The notes under the pieces are model-generated. The model was given only the letters and a program-made list of their open reading frames with translations. It did not search any database and had not been told where the DNA came from. Shown here piece after piece: positions 6,255-13,600 of a stretch of 16,508 nucleotides of DNA. The stretch is from Clostridia bacterium. GTDB lineage: Bacteria > Bacillota > Clostridia > Oscillospirales > CAG-272. Both the position numbers and the translations under genes were made by a program. The stretch spans positions 1 to 16,508 of the forward strand of contig JAFQWT010000031.1 of the NCBI GenBank assembly GCA_017407375.1, written 5' to 3'. Numbering within the stretch: the first letter of the stretch is position 1; the number at the start of each line of letters is the position of its first letter.

Positions 6255-6267
6255 TTTTTTGAAAAAA
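6255..6267 (-). promoter_or_regulatory. A/T-tract UP-like element shared with the tRNA promoter
   Basis: TTTTTTCAAAAAA on the minus strand, 5 bases upstream of the small-operon -35. It is identical to the tract upstream of the tRNA-Leu -35. It also lies between the two divergent promoters, so it could affect both. Confidence 0.45.
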
Positions 6268-6281
6268 TCGGGAAAAACCTC

Positions 6282-6309
6282 TTGATTTTTTCACGTTTTA
6301 TGTTACAAT
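6282..6309 (+). promoter_or_regulatory. Promoter of the S24-type repressor gene
   Basis: -35 TTGATT (6282-6287), 16-base spacer, -10 TACAAT (6304-6309). It is weaker than the opposing promoter. The two -35 elements are 32 bases apart back to back, close enough for one protein complex to touch both. The leader is about 24 bases. Confidence 0.7.
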
Positions 6310-6339
6310 ATAGAAAAAGATGTCGTTTAGGAGGGAAGT

Positions 6340-6969
6340 ATGACAGTAGGACAACGGATGCGGCTCCGCCGCCGTGAGCTGGGGCTCACGTTGGAGGACG
6401 TCGCCATCGCCACCGAGACCAGCAAGCAGACGGTCCAGCGCTACGAGAGCGGTGTGATCGCCAACATCCCGCGCGCACGGCTGGAGGCCATTGCCGCCGT
6501 CCTGCGCGTGCCCCCCGCCGAGCTTCTCGGCTGGAGTGAGCCGACCCACGCCCTCCCGCACAGTGAGCTGATGCCGCTCTCGCGACGCGCCGTGCCGCTG
6601 TTGGGGGCCATCGCGTGCGGTGAGCCGATCTTAGCCGAGGAGGAGTTTTGCGGCTATGAGCTGGCAGGCGGAGACGTGGACGCCGACTTCTGCCTGCGCG
6701 CCAAGGGGGACAGCATGATCGGTGCGCGCATTGAGGACGGGGACATTGTGTTCGTCCGCCGCCAGGAGAGCGTGGAAAACGGTGAGATCGCCGTGGTCAT
6801 CATTGACGATGAGGCCACCCTGAAGCGTGTCTACTACGACCGCACGGGGGAAAAGCTGATCCTCACCCCCGAAAATCCGCGCTACGCCCCCCTGTCCTTT
6901 GAGGGTGAGGAGCTTTCGCGGATCAAGATCCTCGGCAGGGCAGTGGCCCTTCAAAGCCCCCTCCGTTAA
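6340..6969 (+). CDS. XRE-family repressor with S24 (LexA/CI-like) self-cleavage domain
   Basis: The 209-residue protein has an N-terminal XRE/Cro helix-turn-helix at about 3-62 (LTLEDVAIATETSKQTVQRYESG). A short linker follows, then a Peptidase S24 domain at about 84-205. Catalytic Ser125 lies in GDSMIGARIEDGD and Lys162 in EATLKRVYY, the Ser-Lys dyad of LexA, CI and UmuD. The cleavage region reads LLGAIACGEPIL, giving a Cys93-Gly94 scissile bond as in UmuD rather than the common Ala-Gly. The ATG has AGGAGGG at 4-base spacing. Known relatives dimerise on operators and self-cleave when RecA filaments form after DNA damage. It is divergent from two small genes with operator-like repeats between, so they are its likely targets along with itself. 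The helix-turn-helix is XRE-type rather than the winged LexA-type, so it is not the housekeeping LexA. Confidence 0.93.
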   Translation: MTVGQRMRLRRRELGLTLEDVAIATETSKQTVQRYESGVIANIPRARLEAIAAVLRVPPAELLGWSEPTHALPHSELMPLSRRAVPLLGAIACGEPILAEEEFCGYELAGGDVDADFCLRAKGDSMIGARIEDGDIVFVRRQESVENGEIAVVIIDDEATLKRVYYDRTGEKLILTPENPRYAPLSFEGEELSRIKILGRAVALQSPLR

Positions 6970-6974
6970 GAACC

Positions 6975-7031
6975 CGGCGAATTTTGGCATAAACCGAAAA
7001 AAGGAGCCAGCGGCTCCTTTTTTCTTCGCCG
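6975..7031 (+). repeat. Terminator-bearing repeat module, copy 1
   Basis: CGGCGAA (6975-6981) and TTCGCCG (7025-7031) form an outer 7-bp stem. Inside is a terminator hairpin: A6, GGAGCC (7003-7008), AGC, GGCTCC (7012-7017), T6 (7018-7023). It starts 5 bases after the repressor stop and can end that gene. The module is almost identical to 7349-7404, differing by one A in the A-run and one base in the loop. Confidence 0.85.
6997..7023. terminator. Terminator of the repressor gene
   Basis: A6 and T6 flank a GGAGCC/GGCTCC stem with an AGC loop, so it works in both orientations. It is contained in the first terminator-bearing repeat module. Confidence 0.88.
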
Positions 7032-7104
7032 TTCTTTCCCGCTTGACGTACCTTCGTACGCCATCGGGGAAAGAAGCGACGATTTCTGCTCAAAACTCCC
7101 ACGG
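7032..7104. repeat. Extended-hairpin repeat, diverged copy
   Basis: TTCTTTCCC (7032-7040) pairs with GGGAAAGAA (7067-7075), 9 bp. Inside, CGTAC (7047-7051) pairs with GTACG (7056-7060) around CTTC. The conserved string GACGTA and TACGCCATCGGG align this with the copies near 7178-7200 and 7282-7304, although the stem sequences differ while pairing is kept. Confidence 0.7.
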
Positions 7105-7113
7105 TTTTTTAAC

Positions 7114-7129
7114 GGAGGGCGAGCCCTCC
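7114..7129. repeat. Short GC-rich hairpin
   Basis: GGAGGGC (7114-7120) is complementary to GCCCTCC (7123-7129); the practical loop is CGAG. There is no downstream T-run, so it is not a terminator. It lies between the diverged and the first full extended-hairpin copies. Confidence 0.5.
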
Positions 7130-7135
7130 ACGGAC

Positions 7136-7240
7136 CGAGCGGCGAATTTCGGCATAAATTCCCGTTTCCGACCTCTCGACGTATGAAAATACGCCGTCGG
7201 GTCGGAGAACGAAAATTTCTCCACGAAATTCCCACGCTCG
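7136..7240. repeat. Extended-hairpin repeat, copy 1
   Basis: Nested pairing across the unit: CGAGCG (7136-7141) with CGCTCG (7235-7240); GAATTTCG (7144-7151) with CGAAATTC (7224-7231); TCCGAC (7167-7172) with GTCGGA (7201-7206), plus GTT and AAC outside it; innermost CGTAT (7180-7184) with ATACG (7189-7193) around a GAAA tetraloop. The copy beginning near 7246 follows head to tail. Six-frame reading gives only short open frames with no start context, so this is not coding. Confidence 0.8.
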
Positions 7241-7349
7241 GGAGCGGCGAGCTCGGCATAAATTCCCGTTTCCGACCGCTCGACGTATGAAAATACGCCA
7301 TCGGGTAGGAGAACGAAAATTTCTCCATGAGATTCCCACGCTCGGGAGC
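7241..7349. repeat. Extended-hairpin repeat, copy 2
   Basis: It is a close tandem copy of 7136-7240 over about 104 bases. CGTAT (7284-7288), GAAA, ATACG (7293-7297) is retained. The outer parts GGAGCG and CGCTC still pair, but the GAATTTCG arm has changed to GAGCTCG and pairs only partly with the GAGATTC on the other side. The terminator-bearing module copy begins at its right edge. Confidence 0.78.
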
Positions 7350-7404
7350 GGCGAATTTTGGCATAAACCGAAAAAGGAGCCAACGGCTCCTTTTTTCTTC
7401 GCCG
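7349..7404 (+). repeat. Terminator-bearing repeat module, copy 2
   Basis: CGGCGAA (7349-7355) and TTCGCCG (7398-7404) enclose a hairpin GGAGCC (7376-7381), AAC, GGCTCC (7385-7390) with A5 and T6 flanks. It is nearly identical to 6975-7031, so the two form direct repeats bracketing the hairpin copies. Confidence 0.85.
7371..7396. terminator. Terminator hairpin in second repeat module
   Basis: A5, GGAGCC, AAC, GGCTCC, T6. No gene lies immediately upstream of it on the plus strand, so it either backs up the repressor terminator or ends a transcript of the repeat region. Confidence 0.8.
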
Positions 7405-7425
7405 TTTCCCATAAAGAACCCCCGG

Positions 7426-7448
7426 AAAAGCCGCTTTGCGGCTTTTTC
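7426..7448. terminator. Third terminator before the lipoprotein gene
   Basis: AAAAGCCGC (7426-7434), TTT loop, GCGGC (7438-7442), T5 (7443-7447). It isolates the lipoprotein gene from upstream transcription. Confidence 0.85.
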
Positions 7449-7513
7449 TTTATTAGGAAAGGAAGGCGTTTTTACTCAGAAGATGAGTATTCAAAGGCCT
7501 CCTTCAAATTTAG

Positions 7514-7522
7514 TGGTATGAT
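7514..7522 (+). promoter_or_regulatory. Candidate extended -10 promoter of the lipoprotein gene
   Basis: TGG-TATGAT matches the TGn-TATAAT extended -10 pattern with one mismatch. No good -35 is found at 16-18 bases upstream. A start near 7529 would leave a leader of about 75 bases containing the 7551-7571 hairpin. This is the best candidate seen, not a firm one. Confidence 0.4.
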
Positions 7523-7550
7523 GAGAGCATCACGTATTGATCCTTCCGTG

Positions 7551-7571
7551 TGGGGGTATTACATACCCCCA
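7551..7571 (+). promoter_or_regulatory. Perfect 9-bp palindrome in the lipoprotein leader
   Basis: TGGGGGTAT (7551-7559) and ATACCCCCA (7563-7571) pair perfectly around TAC. No T-run follows, so it is not a terminator. It lies 18 bases before the binding site GGAAAGGG (7589-7596) of the gene starting at 7606. It could be an operator or an mRNA-stabilising stem. Confidence 0.6.
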
Positions 7572-7605
7572 AGAAAAACGGCGGGATCGGAAAGGGTTTA
7601 GAACA

Positions 7606-10600
7606 ATGAAACGATCGGCAAGAATTTCGCTCCTTCTTACGCTTCTTCTGCTCGTTGTGCTTTCGCTCGCTCTCACGGCGTGCGGCGGCGATGACGATGA
7701 TGAAGGCGTCAAGGGCAAGGACTGTCAGCACGTCTGGGTAGAGGACTACCGGGACACGGACAGTCGCATGTGCGGTGAGGAGGCCTTTGTGCACTACATC
7801 TGCACCGAGTGCTTCGATAAAAAGAGCGAGAGTCTCGGCGCGGTGCCCCACCCTGAGAGCGCGCTGGAGACCCGCACGGGCACCGCGGCCACCTGCTATA
7901 GCAACGGCTTGACCGACGGTGTTTACTGCAACCGCTGCATGAGCTGGAAGGTGCCGCAGGAGACGATCCCCGCGGGCCACAAGATGGAGGACATCGTTGC
8001 GGTGGCGCCCACCTGCACCGAGGAAGGCCTGACGGCGGGCTCTGTCTGCACGGTGTGTGGCTACGGCGACCCGACCCCCACGGTCATTGACGCTCTGGGC
8101 CATGACCTTCTGTACACGGGCGGCGTGGACGTCACCTGCACGACGGACGGTATGACCCCCGCCGAGGACTGCCAGCGCGAGGGCTGCGGCTACCACAAGG
8201 ATGCCGAGGTCATCCCGCACGAGGGCCACGACCTCCATTATAATTACGGCTACGCCGCGACCTGCACGTCCGCCGGTATGACCGACGAGGTGTGGTGCGA
8301 GAACTGGCATCTCGACTGCGGCTACCGTGTGGAGGCGGAGGAGATCCCCGCCCTCGGGCACGACATCAAGCAACACGCCACGGTGGCGGCCACCTGCCAG
8401 GCGGGCGGCACCCTTGGCGGCAAGTATTGCGACCGCTGCGAGATCGAGCTCACCCCCACCATGACCACCCTCCGCGCCGACTGCGTGTATGATGCCGACG
8501 GCGTTTGCGTTACCTGCGGCACGCACGTGACGGCGGGGCTTACCTTTGTCGAGTACCTGGACGGCGTGGCCGTTTCGGGCGTTACGGGCTTTGCGGGCGG
8601 CAAGCTGGTCATTCCCGCCACCCACAACGGCAAGCAGGTGCTGGCCGTGGCGGGCGATGCCTTCAAGGATAACACCGCCGTGACCGAGGTGGTCCTCCCC
8701 TCGACGGTGACGGCCGTCGGTGCCGAGGCCTTTGCGGGCTGCACCGCGCTCGAAAAGGTGACGGTCTACGATTTTGCCTCGGTCTCGGGCTTCCACGCGA
8801 CGTGGTGTGACGAGGACGGCGTTAAGATCTACGCCACCTACACGAAAAAGCTGAATCCCTTTGAGACCTACCTCGCGGCGCTTGACAGAATGCAGACAAA
8901 CGCCGACAGCTACCGCCTCACCATCCACCAGACGGTCTCCGAGGCGATGCCTCTGTACGAGAACTACGAGAGCACCGACACCACGACCGTCGTGCGTGAG
9001 AAGGCGGGCGACAACTGGTATGAGTACGTCGATTTCCAGGTGCTTGAGTCCCAGGGCGGCCAGAGCGTGACCCAGATCCAGAAGCAGAAGACCTGGTACT
9101 ATAACGGCAAGTTTTATCAGGATACCCTCCAGGAGAGCAAGCAGAACAACCAGACGCTCCAGAGCCAGTCGCAGAAGATCTCGCTGGCGGCGGGCAAGGA
9201 GTACATGCGCTCGCTCGTTCTCGCGGCGGGTGCGAGTCTGCCCCGTCTTGACGAGTCCTACTTTGCGGAGGTCGATTACTACCTCGCCTCGGACGGCACG
9301 TACACGCTCCGCCTTGTGATGAACGGCGAGAAGATGCTGGAGTACGTCCTCTCGGTCATGGGTGACGACCTTGCTGAGCTCATTGCGGGCGGTGCCGAGA
9401 TCGACATCACCACCTGCACCTACGTCTTTACCCTGGACGGCGAGGGGCACCTCCTCACGATCGATGCCGACTGTGAGATGACGCTCGGCGCCGCCGGCAC
9501 CGTGGTCATGACGGGCGGCGGCCACGCCTCCTACGTCTGGACCGAGATCGGCACGCTCGCCGCCGTGCAGAACCCTGGCACGGGCTACACCGATTACACG
9601 GCGAATATGGCAAACTGCCGTCACTACAGCCAGAAGACGAACCCCGGCAAGGCCCCGACCTGCACCGAGGACGGCGTGACCGACGGTATCTACTGTGCGA
9701 CCTGCTATGCCGACGTTCAGGCCATGACCGCGGTCCCCGCCACGGGTCATACCGATGAGGACAACGACGAAAAGTGTGACGTTTGCGAGGGCTCGACGAC
9801 GGCCAGCAACGGCATTCTCTACGACTTCTCCGAGGACGGCAAGACCGTCACGGTCCTTGGCATCGGCACCTGCACCGATAAAAAGATCGTCATTCCTGCG
9901 GAGCTTTACGGCATGAAGGTCACGACCATTGCCGCAGGCGCCTTCCACGATACGGGCATCACGGAGATCGTTATCCCCGAGACCGTCACCGTGCTCGGCG
10001 CGAACGCGCTGCCCGACACCCTTACGCGCGCCACAGCCCCGACGCATCTTCTCTCGCTCCTTCCGAAGACGCTGGAGGTCCTGAAGATCAAGGGCGGTGA
10101 CACCCTGGCTGCGGATTCCATTAAGGATATGCCGAAGCTCTGGGGCGTTTACGTCCACAAGATGATCACGACCTACGAGGACGGTGCCGTTTCGGGCTGC
10201 CCAAATCTTACCGTTGTCGCGGGTCAGCTTAGCTACAACTATCCCCATGCCTTCTCGGATGCTCTCGGCGGTCTCCTTAAGAACGCCAGTGACGTGTATC
10301 ACGGCGCCTCCGAGGATGACTTTGACACGAAGTACGTGAAGGACGGCGATTACCTCTATTCCTTCCGCTATGACCACAGCTACGTGGCGATCCTGCTCTA
10401 CTTCGGTGACGAGGCGGTCGTGACGGCCCCCACCTCCTATAACGGCAAGGTCTGCCGCATCGAGGACGGTGCCTACCGTTACAACCCCGCCATCGAGACG
10501 CTGGTCATTCCCACCCTCTCGTCGGACTCGCTCCTCAGCTATTACGCCGTCCCCTACCTCGGCTGTGAGAACCTCAAGACGCTGGAGGCCTCCTACTCCG

Positions 10601-13600
10601 ACCTCAAGAGGATCGACAACGAGGCGTTTGCCACGATCACGCACGCCATCGTTTCCCAGGGCGCGAGCGTTGGCGAGCTTCACGATGAGAGTGAGACGCT
10701 TAAGAAGATCACCTACGGTCTTGGCGTTACCTCGATCAGCTCGATCGGGAACGGGGCGGTCACCGAGGTCGTGATCCTCAATAAGGACGTTGAGATCTCC
10801 AGCCGCACAGAGCTCTTTGGGGGCTACCGCCTCTCGGTCGAGCGCGTGGTGCTCCCCGCCGGCATGCAGACCCTCCCCGCCAAGATGTTCTACGGGGCGA
10901 GCGCTGTCAAGAGCGTGGTGCTTCCTACCGCGATCACCGAGATCCCCTCCTACTTCTTCTACAACTGCACAAAGCTTGAGAGCGTTGAGATCCCCGAGGG
11001 CGTCACCACGATCGGTGACAGGGCCTTCCGCGGCTGCTCGAAGCTCACCGACGTCTCCCTGCCCTCGACCCTCCGTGAGATCCAGGCCTACGCCTTCCAG
11101 TCCTGCTCGGCACTGACCTCGGTCGTCCTGCCCACGATGCCCGCGGGCGAGGAGCTGGTGCTTGGTGATGCCCTCTTCTATCAGTCGGGCATTGAGACCA
11201 TGGCCTTCCCCGAGGGCGTTGTGACGGTTCCCTACAACTGCTTCTACGGCTGTAACGCCTTCACCTCGGTCAGCTTCCCCTCGACGCTCCGCAAGATCGG
11301 CTCCTCGGCCTTCTACGGTGTCACGCTTGCCGATGTCACGATCCCCGAGGGTGTCACCGATATCGGCGGTGCCTTCTCGCAGGCAACGCTCGGCAAGGTC
11401 AACCTGCCCTCCACCGTGACGAGCATGAGCGGCGCCTTCTACCATGTCGGCGTTCTGACGGTGGCAGACGGCGTGACCGAGATCCCCTCCTCCACCTTTA
11501 ACAGCTCCTACGGTAAGCTGACAACGCTTGTCATCGGCAAGGATCTTGTGACCGTCAACGACACCTGCATCAGGAAGGCCTATGAGGTCATTAACCCCGC
11601 GGGTGCCAACACGGTGCTTGAGACCGCCTTCACGTACCTGGTGGAGGCCCCCCACGCCGGCCCCGACAGCCGCCTCTACGAGCTTGAGGGTTACCTCTTC
11701 TATAGGAAGAACGACGGCACGAGTGCTATGATCACAAGTCTTGGTGAGCTTCCCGAGGACGTGGTGCTTCCCACCCTGCCGAACGGGGAGACCTACACCA
11801 TCGGCGGCAACGTGTTCCGTGATGCCGACATCGTCTCGCTGGTGATCCCCCAGTGCGTGACGGGCATCGCTAACAAGGCGTTCTACAATTGCCGTCAGCT
11901 TGCCACGGTCTATTATAACGCCACCATCACCGACGACGCCTTCGGTGAGGACGTCTTCTACCGTTCGGGCACGGGTGATACCGTGGTCACGATCGGTAAG
12001 GACGTCGGCCGCATTCCTCATTACTTCTTCAGTGAGGGCGGCGTGGATTACTCCCACGACAGCTTCCGCGTCCGTGAGATCGTCTTTGAGGCGGGCAGCA
12101 CCTGCATCGAGATCGGCGCTTACGCCTTCTACGACAGCCAGACGCTGAAGTCTCTGACGATCCCCTCGACCGTTACGACGGTGGGTGAGCGCGCCTTTGG
12201 TCAGCTCATCCTGCTCGATACCCTCGTCTGGGGTATGGCTGGCGGTGAGGGCGTCCACGAGACCGCCTTTGACAGTGCGCGCTCGAACGACTATAACGAC
12301 TACAACCCCGACAACGGGCGCTATCCCGACCTTGCCGTGACGCTCAAGAACACGGTCGCTACCCTGCCCGAGGGTCTCTTCGGTGAGCAGAACTACCGCG
12401 TGGTCAGCATCACCTTTGAGGAGGGCAGCATCCTTACCGTGGCGCCGAACCTTGGGTACATGTACAAATCGCGCCTTGTGTCGCTCTCGCTTCCCGCCTC
12501 GGTCAAGACGATCCCCGAGGGGGCGTACCGCTACTGCGATGCCCTTTCGAGCGTTACCCTTAACGAGGGCCTTGTCGAGATCGGCAAGGAGGCCTTCAAG
12601 GCCGAGTACAGTCTCTCGCTCCTGACCTCGCTCACGCTCCCCTCGACGCTGGAGACGATCGGTGAGCGTGCCTTCTACTACTCGAAGATCACCTCGCTTG
12701 ATTTCCCCGCCTCGCTCCGTGAGATCGGCAAGGAGGCCTTTGCGTACTCCGCGCTGACCGAGGCCCACCTGCCCGCAGGGACCACCACGCTGGGTGAGTA
12801 CGTCTTCGCCCACTCCCAGCTGACGGCCGTGACCCTACCGACGGAGGCCTTCGCCCTGCCGACGGGCGCCTTCCTGGACTGCAAGGGCATCACGGAGATC
12901 GTGATCCCCGACAGCGTCACCTCGATGCCTGTCGGCGCGCTTAAGGGCACGTCCGTCTCGAAGATCACGCTCCCGTATCTTTCCTTCGAGGGCAAGGACA
13001 CCTATAACAAGCCCTACACGACGGGCTCACTCTCCTCGCTCTTTACGGGTGACCGCGGCACGTATTACTCTCTTTTGAAGGAGGTAACGGTCACGGGCAA
13101 CGAGATCCCGGACTACGCCTTCGAATATCTGCTCTACCTGACGACGGTCACCCTCACGGGCGATGACCTCACGCTCGGCTCCCGTGTCTTCTATACCACC
13201 ACCAATTCGACCGTCAGACTTCAGAAGCTGGTCCTTGACTGCGACACGCTGATGCTGCACGCCGAGGGCTACTCCTTCCAAGGCCTCTCCGAGATCCGGG
13301 AGCTCCACGTCAAGAGCATCGAGCTTCTCTGCAAGACCGAGTTTATGTGGGCTGAGAGCCATCCCGTGGCGATGGCCTCCGCGCTCTTCTGCGACGGTGA
13401 GGCGATCACCGAGCTCGTCATTCCCGAGGGCGTGACCGAGATCAAGCCCTACGCCTTCTACGGTGCCAACTTCCTCACCTCGGTATCGATCCCCGGCACC
13501 TGCAAGACGGTTGGCGAGCACGCCTTCAACACCACGAAGGGCTACAGCACCACCAACAGCAATCTCACCTCGATCACCCTCGGTGAGGGCGTGGAGAAGC

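Noticed and set aside
6899..7186. Small plus-strand frame overlapping the repressor end
   Set aside because: Out of frame with the repressor, crosses a terminator and repeats, no binding site or domain.
7136..7349. Possible CRISPR array
   Set aside because: Repeat units are about 104 bases, directly abutting, without unique spacers of uniform size and without cas genes.
6966..7412. Short minus-strand frames in the repeat mosaic with repeating FSFSYPMAYFHTSSGRK-like peptides
   Set aside because: The peptide repeats are translations of the tandem DNA repeats, occur in more than one frame, and lack ribosome binding sites.
7537..7605. Upstream in-frame start for the lipoprotein
   Set aside because: It would add 23 residues before the signal peptide, reads through the leader palindrome and lacks a binding site.
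7510..12813. Minus-strand open frame of 1,767 codons
   Set aside because: It is in codon register opposite the lipoprotein gene, has a low-complexity Gly/Arg/His/Val-rich translation, no recognisable domain, and is explained by absence of TTA, CTA and TCA codons in the sense gene.
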